This document shows positions 1 through 8,506 of a DNA stretch of 64,000 nt, piece by piece (positions within the stretch are counted from its first letter, which is position 1; each line of letters begins with the position of its first letter). A model generated the notes under the pieces. The model did no database searches. It saw nothing but the letters and a program-made list of their open reading frames with translations, and was not told where the DNA came from. Source of the DNA: Bradymonas sp963697525 (GTDB lineage: Bacteria; Myxococcota_A; Bradymonadia; Bradymonadales; Bradymonadaceae); NCBI GenBank assembly GCA_963697525.1, contig OY969087.1, positions 6,634,001-6,698,000 on the forward strand, given 5' to 3'. The position numbers and the translations under genes were made by a program.

Positions 1-350
1 ACAAGAAGGGCTTCGATCTGTACCGGCGCCGCGCCCTGTCGGCGCTGGGCTACTACGCCGACGCCCGCGTCGAGCGCATCTACGTGGACGTACTCGCCGA
101 TGCGAACACCCCCGAGGCGATTCGCCACCGGGTGATGTTCCTGCTCGCCGACCACTTCCCGGCCGACGCCCTCAGGCATCTGGCGCCGTACCTGCACGAC
201 AAGAACCTGCAGTACCGGCTCACGGCCATCGCCGCCATTCGCCGACTGCCCGGCGACGACGCCACCGCCGCGCTTCGCGACGCGCTGAAGACCGAGAAGA
301 ACCCCGTCGCCCGCAAGCGCCTCGCCCAATACACCCAGGTCGTGCGCTAG
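1..350 (+). CDS. HEAT-repeat protein, C-terminal fragment (partial)
   Basis: The window opens inside this gene, which reads in frame from base 3 to the TAG at 348-350, so about 115 C-terminal residues are visible. They form paired helices typical of HEAT/PBS-lyase-type repeats: RRALSALGYYAD, then RHRVMFLLADHF, then RLTAIAAIRRLPGDDATAALRDAL. Such repeats are protein-protein interaction scaffolds, but nothing visible gives the partner or process. The next gene on the same strand starts 86 bp downstream. The N-terminal part, and therefore any catalytic or targeting domain, lies outside the window. Confidence 0.7.
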   Translation, partial: KKGFDLYRRRALSALGYYADARVERIYVDVLADANTPEAIRHRVMFLLADHFPADALRHLAPYLHDKNLQYRLTAIAAIRRLPGDDATAALRDALKTEKNPVARKRLAQYTQVVR

Positions 351-436
351 GAATCTCCTTTTAATCTGCCAGGCGTGCATACCATTCGGTGTGACTCTCA
401 CGAGCGTCCCATGACTCGAGTACGTGAGGCCCACCG

Positions 437-1801
437 ATGGTATCGGTCTATCGGCAACGACCCCCCATTATTCAACCGTGGAGCAAGCGCGTCCCCCGGG
501 TCGTCATCCTGGGCGCCGGATTCGCCGGCCTCAACGCGGTGCGACGGCTTCGCAAGGTCGACGTCGAGGTCTACGTCGTCGACCGCAACAACTACCACCT
601 CTTCCAACCGCTGCTCTACCAGGTGGCCACCGCCGGGCTCGACCCCAGCGACATCTCCCAGCCGATCCGCGGCATCGTCGGCAAATACCTCAACACGCGC
701 ATCGTGATGGCCCAGGCCACGAGGATCGACCGGGAGCGCAAGACGGTCGTGCTGGATCGCGGCGAGCTCGCCTACGACTACTTGTTGGTCGCCACCGGCG
801 CCGAGGTCAAGTACTTCGGCCCGCCCCACTGGCGCGACTACACCACACCGCTCAAGTCCATCGAGGATGCCGTGGCGCTGCGCCGCCAGATCCTGACGGC
901 GTTCGAGTTGGCCGAAGAATCCAATGACGACGACGAGGTGTGCGAGTGGCTGACCTTCGTGATCATCGGCGCCGGCCCCACCGGCGTGGAGATGGCCGGG
1001 GCCATCCGCGAGATCGCCAACGAGGTCATGCGCCGCGACTTTCGCACCATCAACCCCGCCGACACGCGGGTGGTGCTCATCGACGCCCTTCCCCACATCC
1101 TGTCGAGCTACCCCGACGAGCTCTCCGAGAAGGCCAAGCGCGAATTGGAGAAGCGCGACGTCGAGGTGCTGGTCAACTCGCCGGTCGACGACATCGGCCC
1201 GGACTCGGTGACGGTGGGCGACCGGATCATCGCCACCCACACCGTCATCTGGGCCGCCGGCGTCAAGCCCAGCCCGCTGCTCGAATCCCTGGACACCGAG
1301 CTCGACAACACCGGGCGCGCCATCGTCGACGCCGACCTGTCGCTGCCCGGCTCCGATTGTGAGTTCGTCGTCGGCGACGCCGCCCACTTCACCCACGACG
1401 ACGGCGAGCCGCTGCCCGGCCTTGCTCCCGTGGCCATCCAGCAGGGCAAACATTTCGCCGCAAATATCAAGCGCCACGTCGACGGCAAGGACTTCAAGCC
1501 GTTTCACTACGTCGACAAGGGGCAGATGTCGACCATCGGCCGCGCCGCCGCCGTCGTCGACCTGGACGTCATCCGCGCGGTAGGCTTCTTTGCCTGGATC
1601 TTGTGGCTCTTCGTCCACTTGATGTACCTCGTCGGCTTCAAAAACCGCGTGGTCGTACTCATCGAGTGGGCCTACTCCTACCTGGCGTTCAAGCGCGGCT
1701 CGCGCATCATCGTCGGCGGCGAGCGCCCCCCATCCCGGCAGCTCGAGTCCGAGCCGGAGCCACCGGCAGATTTGCCCGAAGGAGCGCAGGCGGCGCAGTG
1801 A
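437..1801 (+). CDS. ndh: Type II NADH:quinone oxidoreductase (NDH-2)
   Basis: Predicted single-subunit, non-proton-pumping NADH dehydrogenase that passes electrons from NADH through FAD to the quinone pool at the inner face of the cytoplasmic membrane. The 454-residue protein has two Rossmann dinucleotide motifs, GAGFAG at about residues 26-31 (FAD) and GAGPTG at about 178-183 (NADH). It also has the WAAGVK segment and a VGDAA motif that closes the FAD site. A hydrophobic/amphipathic stretch at about 385-415 (FAWILWLFVHLMYLVGF) fits the membrane anchor of this family. The length matches bacterial NDH-2. It converges on the NDH-1 operon, so two alternative NADH oxidation routes sit side by side. 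The ATG at 437 lies about 23 residues before the first strand of the FAD domain. Confidence 0.9.
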   Translation: MVSVYRQRPPIIQPWSKRVPRVVILGAGFAGLNAVRRLRKVDVEVYVVDRNNYHLFQPLLYQVATAGLDPSDISQPIRGIVGKYLNTRIVMAQATRIDRERKTVVLDRGELAYDYLLVATGAEVKYFGPPHWRDYTTPLKSIEDAVALRRQILTAFELAEESNDDDEVCEWLTFVIIGAGPTGVEMAGAIREIANEVMRRDFRTINPADTRVVLIDALPHILSSYPDELSEKAKRELEKRDVEVLVNSPVDDIGPDSVTVGDRIIATHTVIWAAGVKPSPLLESLDTELDNTGRAIVDADLSLPGSDCEFVVGDAAHFTHDDGEPLPGLAPVAIQQGKHFAANIKRHVDGKDFKPFHYVDKGQMSTIGRAAAVVDLDVIRAVGFFAWILWLFVHLMYLVGFKNRVVVLIEWAYSYLAFKRGSRIIVGGERPPSRQLESEPEPPADLPEGAQAAQ

Positions 1802-1845
1802 CGCGGGATCCGCGGCAACAGCGGAACCAGCGGGCTCCGCGGTAT

Positions 1846-2051
1846 CCGCTGGTCACGGCAGCGCTGAGGGATGTAGCGGAGGCGGCGCGAAAGGCGCGGG
1901 AGATTGGGTGAAGCGCGGTAGCCGTGTCGGGCTTTGTGCGCGCACTCAACCCGCGGCCCACGTATAAGCAACGTACACAGCGCCGCCGCGATTCTTCCGC
2001 GGCCATCCGCGGCGCCTCCGCGGCATCCCTCAGCGTCACCGCGACCAGCGG
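1846..2051. repeat. Imperfect long inverted repeat between convergent genes
   Basis: The arm at 1846-1889 (begins CCGCTGGTCACGG, contains GCTGAGGGATG) is largely repeated in reverse complement at about 2009-2051 (contains CATCCCTCAGCG and ends CCAGCGG). About 120 bp separate the arms. It fills the gap between ndh (+) and nuoN (-), where transcripts from both sides converge, so a transcript end or processing structure is possible. There is no T-tract, so it is not a standard intrinsic terminator. The 1802-2206 gap holds no credible gene. Confidence 0.6.
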
Positions 2052-2139
2052 CCCCCGCGCAACCAGCGGCCCCCGCGCAACCAGCGCAACCAGCGCAACC
2101 AGCGGCCCCCGCGCAACCAGCGCAACCAGCGCAAACATC
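2041..2139. repeat. 9-bp minisatellite, 11 units of two kinds
   Basis: Eleven consecutive 9-base units run without interruption. Unit A is GCAACCAGC and unit B is GGCCCCCGC; the first and last units are variants of A. The order is A'-B-A-B-A-A-A-B-A-A-A'. The array lies in the non-coding gap between ndh and nuoN and overlaps the right arm of the inverted repeat. In one frame the units would read as Ala-Thr-Ser and Gly-Pro-Arg triplets, but no start, ribosome site or homology supports a gene. Copy number is likely to vary between strains. Confidence 0.8.
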
Positions 2140-2206
2140 GGAAATACGCGGTAGAAGTGCGAAATGCCGTTACACCAACGCAAGTGCTCGAAATAGTGGC
2201 AAATCT

Positions 2207-3634
2207 CTAGCTCACCACCGCCGAAATCAATCCCGTCAACGCCGCCGGAAACAGGCCCAGCCCCACCACCAGCACCGCCACGACGGCGGCGAAGGTGGCG
2301 CTCATCGGCGAGATGATGCCGGCGCGCTGGTCGGCATCGACGGGGGCGCGGCAGAACATCATCACGACGATGCGTAGGTAGTAGAACAGCCCGATGGCGC
2401 TGTTGATGACCACGAAGATCACCAACGCCCACATGGCGGTGGTGGCGCCGGCGTCGAGCACGTAGAACTTGGCCCAGAAGCCGGCGGTCAAGGGGATGCC
2501 CGCCAGCGACAGGAGCGCGGTGGTCAGCGCGGCGGCGAGGATGGGGTGGCGCCAGAACAGGCCTCGATAATCCTCGAGGTCGTCGGCCTCGCGCCCGTCG
2601 GCGGAGAGGGCGCAGACCGCGCCGAACGCGCCCAGCATGGTGAGCACGTAGGCCGACAGGTAGAAGGCCACGGCGCTGGCGCCGAAGCGCCCGCTGGCGA
2701 TGATGGCGACGAGCAGATAGCCCAGGTGGGCGATGGACGAGTAGGCGAGCAGGCGCTTGATATTCGGCTGAAACAACGCCAACAGATTGCCCGCGAACAT
2801 CGACGTCACCGAGATGCCCCACAGCGTCCAGAAGACCACGGGTTGGTCACCCAGGCCGACCAGCCAGTATAGTCGCAAAAGCAGCGCGGCCATGCCCGTC
2901 TTGGAGGCGGTGGCGATGAGCCCACTGGCCGGCGCGGGGGCGCCCTCGTAGACGTCGGGCGTCCACATATGAAACGGCACCACCGCCAGCTTGAAGCCGA
3001 TGCCGGTGGTCATGAGCAACACCCCCGGCACCACCAGCTCGGGGTGCGGTTTCGTGGTGGCGAGCGCGGCCGCCATCGAGGCGAAGTCGAGCGTTCCCAG
3101 ATCGGCGTAGATCAGCGCCATACCGAAGAGCAAAAACGCCGACGAGGTCGCCGCCAGAATCAGGTATTTGAGGCCGGCCTCCAGCCCGCGCCGGCGGACG
3201 GGCAGGTAGGCGATCAGCCCGAAGAGGGACACGCTCAACAGCTCGAGTCCGAGCCATAACGCGGCGAAGTGCACGCTCATCGCCAGCACGCTCGCGCCCA
3301 GGCAGGCCAGCAGCAACAGCACATAGAACTCCTCGCGCTGGCTGGGTTGGCGTTGCAAGTATTCGTAGGCCATCAAGCCCACGCCGAAGCCGGCGGCGAG
3401 GACTACGCCGATGAAGTAGTCGGCCAGCGGGTCGGCGCCGAGCAAGCTTTGGACGATGACGGCCCCCTGGGAGGCGGCCAGCGGCAGCGTGGCGCCGGCG
3501 ACAATAAGCCCCAATAGGGTCAGGCCCGTCGCCCAGATATGGTTGCGGCGCACGGCGATGAGCAACATCACCAAGACGGCGGTGCCCGCCAAGATCAGCA
3601 GCGGCAGGATGCTTACGGCCTCGACAGCGCTCAT
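2207..3634 (-). CDS. nuoN: NADH-quinone oxidoreductase subunit N
   Basis: Antiporter-like membrane subunit of complex I, in the proton-pumping arm. The protein starts MSAVEAVSILPLLILAG and is 475 residues, close to other NuoN proteins. It has successive hydrophobic helices and the conserved antiporter-type segment with KLAVVPFHMWTPDVYEGAP, including the Lys/Pro/His positions of the Proton_antipo_M family. It is the last gene of the operon. Its ATG (3634-3632) overlaps the nuoM stop in an ATGA tetranucleotide, so it is probably translationally coupled. A much longer open frame runs upstream but overlaps nuoM, so the internal ATG was chosen. Confidence 0.93.
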   Translation of the reverse strand: MSAVEAVSILPLLILAGTAVLVMLLIAVRRNHIWATGLTLLGLIVAGATLPLAASQGAVIVQSLLGADPLADYFIGVVLAAGFGVGLMAYEYLQRQPSQREEFYVLLLLACLGASVLAMSVHFAALWLGLELLSVSLFGLIAYLPVRRRGLEAGLKYLILAATSSAFLLFGMALIYADLGTLDFASMAAALATTKPHPELVVPGVLLMTTGIGFKLAVVPFHMWTPDVYEGAPAPASGLIATASKTGMAALLLRLYWLVGLGDQPVVFWTLWGISVTSMFAGNLLALFQPNIKRLLAYSSIAHLGYLLVAIIASGRFGASAVAFYLSAYVLTMLGAFGAVCALSADGREADDLEDYRGLFWRHPILAAALTTALLSLAGIPLTAGFWAKFYVLDAGATTAMWALVIFVVINSAIGLFYYLRIVVMMFCRAPVDADQRAGIISPMSATFAAVVAVLVVGLGLFPAALTGLISAVVS

Positions 3635-5121
3635 GTGGCCCCTCCGGCCGCGATGGCGGCGTGGCTGACGATCGTTCGAATGGCGTGGCGAGTCACGCCG
3701 AGCACGGACTGCGGGTACAGCCCGATCCAGATGAGCGCGGCGATGAGCGCCGCGAAGACCAGCACCTCGCCGCCGGTCAGGTCGGGTAGGTCGGCGCGTT
3801 CGCTCGCGCGGCCGGGCTCGCCAAAGAAGATCCTCTGGATGAGCCACAGCGCGTAGACCACCGCCAGCACATGGCCTACCGCGGCGATGGAGGCCAGGGC
3901 CCAGTCGGCCTGAAACGCGCCCAGAAGCGATAAGAACTCGGCCATGAAGTTGCCCGTCCCGGGAAGCCCGATGGTAGCCATCGCCAGGACGAGGGCCACC
4001 GCGCCCATGCGCGGCATCTGCCGCCACAGACCGCCCATGTCGGCGAACTCACGGGTGTCCAGCCGGTCGTGCAGCAAGCCCACGACCATGAATAGCGCCC
4101 CGGTGCTCAGGCCGTGGCATACCGTCTCGAGCACGGCGCCCTGCAGGCCCACCTCGTTGAACGCGAACACCGCCAGGGCCACGAATCCCACGTGGCTCAC
4201 GCTGGTGTAGGCGACCAGGCGCTTGGCGTTGGTCTGGCCGAAGGCCACCCACGCGCCGTAGATGATGCCGACGACGCCCAGGGTCATGCCCAGCGGGGCG
4301 AATTCGTGCGCCGCCTTCGGAAAGAGGGGCACGGCGAAACGAATCAGCCCGTACACGCCGGTGTCCAAAAGCGGCCCGGCCAGCACCACCGTGCCCGCGG
4401 TGGGCGCGTCGGAGTAGGCGTCGGGCAGCCACGTGTGCACCGGCACCAGCGGCATCTTGACGGCGAAGGCGGCGAAGAAGCCCAGAAACATCAGCATCTG
4501 CTCGCCCGCGCCCACAGGGGTGTTCAGCAGCGCGAAGTAGTCGAAGGTATACGCCCCGCCGGCGGCGTGGTGGGCGAGCGCGAGCCCCAGGATCGCCGCC
4601 AGCATCAACAGGCCGCTCAGTTGGGTGAAGATGAAGAATTTGATGGCCGCGTGCATGCGGTTGTCGTGGCCCCAGATGCCGATAATGAAGTACACCGGCA
4701 CCAACATCACCTCCCAGAAGAAGTACAGCACGATGAGGTCCAGCGCGGCGAACACGCCCACCACTCCGCCCAACGCCCACAGCAGGTTGAAGTGAAAGAA
4801 GCCCACGTGGCGCTGAAGCGAACTCCACGACGACAGCACCGCCACGATGCCCAAAAACAACGACAGCGCCGTGAGCACCAGGCTCAGGCCGTCCAACCCC
4901 AGGTGAAAGGTGATGCCCAGTTGGGGCAGCCACTGCCACTGCACCTCGGTGACCATGCCGTCGCCGCCGGGCGGGTAGCCCCACAGCGAGATGCAGCCCA
5001 GCAGCCCCAGGGCGAGCGTGACCAGCGCCAGCCAACGCGCCGCGGTCGGCCAGATGCGCCCGACGCCCCAGCACAGCAAGCCGCCGCCGAGCAGCAAGAT
5101 GAGCATGCCGAAGACCATCAT
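3631..5121 (-). CDS. nuoM: NADH-quinone oxidoreductase subunit M
   Basis: Second antiporter-like subunit of the membrane arm of complex I, about 496 residues and highly hydrophobic. Family landmarks are DLIVLYFFWEVMLVPVYFIIG (with the conserved Glu) and KMPLVPVHTWLPDAYSDAPT. Two starts are possible: a GTG at 5127, or the ATG at 5121 that overlaps the nuoL TGA as ATGA. The second matches the overlap pattern used elsewhere in this operon and was chosen. It is followed by nuoN with another 4-bp overlap. Confidence 0.93.
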   Translation of the reverse strand: MMVFGMLILLLGGGLLCWGVGRIWPTAARWLALVTLALGLLGCISLWGYPPGGDGMVTEVQWQWLPQLGITFHLGLDGLSLVLTALSLFLGIVAVLSSWSSLQRHVGFFHFNLLWALGGVVGVFAALDLIVLYFFWEVMLVPVYFIIGIWGHDNRMHAAIKFFIFTQLSGLLMLAAILGLALAHHAAGGAYTFDYFALLNTPVGAGEQMLMFLGFFAAFAVKMPLVPVHTWLPDAYSDAPTAGTVVLAGPLLDTGVYGLIRFAVPLFPKAAHEFAPLGMTLGVVGIIYGAWVAFGQTNAKRLVAYTSVSHVGFVALAVFAFNEVGLQGAVLETVCHGLSTGALFMVVGLLHDRLDTREFADMGGLWRQMPRMGAVALVLAMATIGLPGTGNFMAEFLSLLGAFQADWALASIAAVGHVLAVVYALWLIQRIFFGEPGRASERADLPDLTGGEVLVFAALIAALIWIGLYPQSVLGVTRHAIRTIVSHAAIAAGGAT

Positions 5122-7034
5122 CGCCACACCCCCCAGGCCAGGATGAACACGGTGCCGGCCACGATGGTCGCCGCGTACCAGCGAAGCCTGCCGGTCTGGG
5201 TCTCCGCGACGGCCAGGTGGGCCTGACGCGTGAGCCCGCCCACGCTCTCGTAAAATACGTCGATGGCGTCGCCTCGATTAACCCGGGCCAGCCACACATA
5301 CGGAATGACGAAGAGGTGCTCGTAGACCCAATCGAAGCCCCAGCCCGCCGCCAAAAACACGTAGATGGGCGCCACGGCGATATAGTCGACGACCTCCTCG
5401 GTGGCCGCCGGCCACTTGGAGAACGCTGCCCACGCCACCGCGATGCTCGCCAGCGCCAGGGCCGCGGAAATGGCCTGAAAGAGCCCCGCGCCCGCCCCAG
5501 CCCAGGCGACCGGCGCCGGCGAGGGCAACGTGCGGGACAGGAAATTCGAGAAGAGATGGACGCCGACGATGTCGTCGGGCATCTCCACGAAGCCGCCGAC
5601 CACAGACAGCGCTGCCAGCAGGACCAGCGGCACCGCCAACAGCACCTTCTTTGACGCGCCTTCCTCGGCGGACCGGCGCTCGTCGGGCTGGCCGCGCGGC
5701 TCGCCGAAGAAGACCCGGAAGACCACCCGAAAGATGTACAAACCGGTGATGAGGACCCCCGCCGCGCCCGCCGCCCACAGCCACGGGCCGCCGTAGGGCT
5801 CGCTCCAGGCGCGCCACAAGATGAGGTCCTTGCTGTAAAAGCCAGCGGTGACCAGCGGAAAGCCCACCAGCGCCAACGCGCCGATCAAAAACGACCAGAA
5901 CGCCACCGGCAGGCGCTCTTTTAGCCCGCCCATCTCGAAGATATCGTGCTCGCCGTCCATCGCCGTGATGACCACGCCGGCGCTCAAGAATAGCAGCGAC
6001 TTGAAGAAGGCGTGGGTCATCAAGTGGAAGATCGCCGCCGACCACGCGCCCACGCCCAGCGCCAGGAACATGTAGCCGATCTGGCTGATGGTGGAGTACG
6101 CCAACACCCGCTTGATGTCGCGCTGGGCGAGGGCGCTGGTGCCGGCGATGAGCAGGGTCAACGCCCCGACGACCGCCACCAGGGCGAGCACCGTGGGGGC
6201 GAGCTCGAAGACGACGTGCATGCGCGCGATCAGGTAGACGCCGGCGGTGACCATGGTGGCCGCGTGGATGAGCGCGCTGACCGGCGTGGGCGCGGCCATC
6301 GCGTCGGGCAGCCACACCTGCAGCGGGAGCTGGGCCGATTTTCCGACGGCGCCGCCAAAGAGCAGCGCGGCGGCCGCGACCGCCCCGGTCGAGTCCACCG
6401 TCCACGCCGTGGGCGCCACGGCCGCGATCTGCTGGATATCCAGCGTGCCCAACTGCCAGAACAGCACGAACAGGCCCACCGTCAGCGCGGCGTCGCCCAC
6501 CCGGGTGACCACGAACGCCTTTCGGGCGGCGCGCCCGTTGGCCGGGTCGCGGTACCAGAAGCCGATGAGCAGGTAGCTGCACAGCCCCACGCCCTCCCAG
6601 CCCAGGTACAACAGCAGCAGGTTGTCGGCGAGCACGAGCACCAACATGGAGGCGACGAAGAGGTTGAGGTAGGCGAAATAGCGCGCGTAGCCATCGTCGT
6701 CGGCCATAAAGCGCGCCGAGTAGATGTGGATGAGGGCGCCGACGCCGGCGACCACCATGGCCATGACCGCCGACAGGCTGTCGAGCCGAAACCCGAGGGT
6801 CGCCCGGAAGCTGCCCGTGCTCACCCACGTCCACAGCGTCTGGTGCATCACCGAGTCGGCGGGCGCGCGGTTCATCAGGTCGATGCCCAGCACAAACGCG
6901 ATGACTGCCGAGGCGACCACCGTGCCCACGCCCAGCGCCCCCACCACCGCCCGCGGCAGGTCGCGGCCCACCATGCCGAGCACTACGAAGCCCGCCAGCG
7001 GCAGCGCCCATGTCAGCCAGATGATCTCGTGCAT
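5118..7034 (-). CDS. nuoL: NADH-quinone oxidoreductase subunit L
   Basis: Largest antiporter-like subunit of complex I (638 residues). It carries the long C-terminal lateral helix region that links the pumping modules. Landmarks are LLYLGWEGVGLCSYLLIGFW and QLPLQVWLPDAMAAPTPVSA, both strongly conserved in NuoL, followed by SALIHAATMVTAGVYLI. The length is in the usual range (about 610-650). It starts 3 bp after the nuoK stop and overlaps nuoM at its end, consistent with one polycistronic message. Confidence 0.95.
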   Translation of the reverse strand: MHEIIWLTWALPLAGFVVLGMVGRDLPRAVVGALGVGTVVASAVIAFVLGIDLMNRAPADSVMHQTLWTWVSTGSFRATLGFRLDSLSAVMAMVVAGVGALIHIYSARFMADDDGYARYFAYLNLFVASMLVLVLADNLLLLYLGWEGVGLCSYLLIGFWYRDPANGRAARKAFVVTRVGDAALTVGLFVLFWQLGTLDIQQIAAVAPTAWTVDSTGAVAAAALLFGGAVGKSAQLPLQVWLPDAMAAPTPVSALIHAATMVTAGVYLIARMHVVFELAPTVLALVAVVGALTLLIAGTSALAQRDIKRVLAYSTISQIGYMFLALGVGAWSAAIFHLMTHAFFKSLLFLSAGVVITAMDGEHDIFEMGGLKERLPVAFWSFLIGALALVGFPLVTAGFYSKDLILWRAWSEPYGGPWLWAAGAAGVLITGLYIFRVVFRVFFGEPRGQPDERRSAEEGASKKVLLAVPLVLLAALSVVGGFVEMPDDIVGVHLFSNFLSRTLPSPAPVAWAGAGAGLFQAISAALALASIAVAWAAFSKWPAATEEVVDYIAVAPIYVFLAAGWGFDWVYEHLFVIPYVWLARVNRGDAIDVFYESVGGLTRQAHLAVAETQTGRLRWYAATIVAGTVFILAWGVWR

Positions 7035-7037
7035 GAC

Positions 7038-7346
7038 CTACCCCCTCATGTCGCTGGCGGCGTCGGCGTCGACGGTGTCGCGGCGCCGGTAAAATCGCAG
7101 GATCAGCGCCAGCGCCACCGACACCTCGGCGGCGGCCGACGCCAACACGAATAGAAACATGACCTGGCCGTCGGGCTGGCCCCAGCGCGACGCCGCCATC
7201 ACGAACGCCAGCCCGGCGGCGTTGAGCATGACCTCGAGCGACATGAGCATGAAGATGAAGTCGCGGCGCACCAACAGACCCACGACCCCCAACGAGAAGA
7301 GGATCGCCGCCAGGAGCAGTCCGGCTTGAATGGGCACGGTATTCAC
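7038..7346 (-). CDS. nuoK: NADH-quinone oxidoreductase subunit K
   Basis: Small membrane subunit of complex I with three predicted helices, 102 residues. The signature MLMSLEVMLNAAGL contains the conserved Glu in the second helix, and a second Glu follows in AAAEVSVALALI. The start is a GTG at 7346 whose last bases overlap the nuoJ stop as GTGA, preceded by a good GGAGG site. Longer versions of the frame run into nuoJ and are not credible. Confidence 0.93.
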   Translation of the reverse strand: MNTVPIQAGLLLAAILFSLGVVGLLVRRDFIFMLMSLEVMLNAAGLAFVMAASRWGQPDGQVMFLFVLASAAAEVSVALALILRFYRRRDTVDADAASDMRG

Positions 7347-7861
7347 GAGCCACCTCCCGATTGTCTCGAGCCCGGGCGCTGGTGGCCCAGATGATACGCG
7401 GCGACGAGCCCGGCCATGAGCAGCGTGGAGGCGAGTTCGACGCCCACCAGATAGGACGTGTACAGCGTGTAGCCGACCCTCTCGGGGCCCACATAATGCC
7501 CCAGCGGCGGCCCGATGGCCGGCTGGAAGGCCAGGTAGCCGGTCTCCACGGCCAGAATCAGCCCCAGAAACGCCGGGCCCACCCACCCACGCCAATTCAT
7601 CCACTGGCGCTCGCGTCGCTCGTCCTCCTCGCCGCGGTCGAGCAACATCACCGCGAAGACCACCAGCACCATGATGGCCCCGGCGTACACGATGACCTCC
7701 AGCGCCGCCACGAACGGCGCGCCGACCACGTAGAAGACGACCGACACGGCCAGCAACGACACCACCAGATACAAAAGCGCGTGGATGGCGTTGGGACGCG
7801 TGATCACCATGGCGGTGGCGGCGATGGCGATGGCCGCCGCGGTGTAAAAGAGAATGCTCAT
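7343..7861 (-). CDS. nuoJ: NADH-quinone oxidoreductase subunit J
   Basis: Membrane subunit of complex I, 172 residues. It starts MSILFYTAAAIAIAATAM and carries the conserved VVFYVVGAPFVAALEVIVYAGAIMVL region, which forms the pi-bulge helix important for coupling in this family. The ATG at 7861 overlaps the nuoI stop as ATGA. The soluble tail after the last helix is short. Confidence 0.93.
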   Translation of the reverse strand: MSILFYTAAAIAIAATAMVITRPNAIHALLYLVVSLLAVSVVFYVVGAPFVAALEVIVYAGAIMVLVVFAVMLLDRGEEDERRERQWMNWRGWVGPAFLGLILAVETGYLAFQPAIGPPLGHYVGPERVGYTLYTSYLVGVELASTLLMAGLVAAYHLGHQRPGSRQSGGGS

Positions 7862-8373
7862 GGCATCAGGCTGTGGATGTCGACGGGCGGCTCTTCCTGG
7901 TCTCCCTGGCCCTTGTCGCGGCCCTCGAAGGAGATGCCCGCCTCGTCGTAGAAGTTGTAATCCGGGTATTTGCCCGGCCCGGCGATGAGAAGGTCTTCTT
8001 TTTCGTAGACCAGGCTGTCTCGCCGGTAGTCGGCATATTCGAAGTCCGGAATGAGCTGGATGGCGTACGTCGGGCACGCCTCCTCGCAAAACCCGCAGTT
8101 GATGCAGCGCGAGAAGTTGATGCGAAAAAACGCCGGGTAGCGCCGCCCCTCGGGCGTCTCGGTGGCCTGCAGCGCGATGCAATCGACCGGACAGGCCACC
8201 GCGCACAGATAGCAGGCCACACAGCGCTCCTCGCCCGTTGGGTCACGGGTGAGCACGATGCGCCCGCGATAGCGCGGCGACAGCTGTGGCTTTTCCTCCG
8301 GATACTCCACGGTCACGCTGCCGTGGAATAGGTGGCTGAACACTCGCCACAAGCCTTTGAGCAATCCGAACAT
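7858..8373 (-). CDS. nuoI: NADH-quinone oxidoreductase subunit I (2x[4Fe-4S])
   Basis: Peripheral-arm ferredoxin-like subunit that carries electrons through clusters N6a and N6b toward NuoB. Two complete CxxCxxCxxxCP motifs are visible, at residues 51/54/57/61 and 90/93/96/100. The protein has 171 residues and a long C-terminal extension (YDEAGISFEGRD...), a common variation. It starts after a 133-bp gap from nuoH, the only sizeable gap in the distal half of the operon. Confidence 0.95.
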   Translation of the reverse strand: MFGLLKGLWRVFSHLFHGSVTVEYPEEKPQLSPRYRGRIVLTRDPTGEERCVACYLCAVACPVDCIALQATETPEGRRYPAFFRINFSRCINCGFCEEACPTYAIQLIPDFEYADYRRDSLVYEKEDLLIAGPGKYPDYNFYDEAGISFEGRDKGQGDQEEPPVDIHSLMP

Positions 8374-8506
8374 GGTGTCGATCCTCGCTCGTGAAGCTTT
8401 TGGTTTGCGGCGTCAGCAACAGCGAACACGCAAGGCGGGGCCGGAGGCGCCCGCGGCGGGCCAGAGACCCGCGGCCCGGCGCCAAGCCGCGGCGCAGCCG
8501 CCACGC
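8374..8506. other. GC-rich intergenic gap in nuo operon with palindrome
   Basis: This 133-bp stretch between nuoH and nuoI holds no plausible gene. It contains the perfect 13-base palindrome GCCCGCGGCGGGC at 8449-8461 plus neighbouring GC-rich complementary segments. It could fold in the nuo mRNA and modulate processing or subunit stoichiometry, but nothing in the sequence proves that. Confidence 0.4.

Noticed and set aside
2041..2139. 9-bp array as a CRISPR array
   Set aside because: Units are contiguous with no spacers and far shorter than CRISPR repeats; no cas genes in the window.
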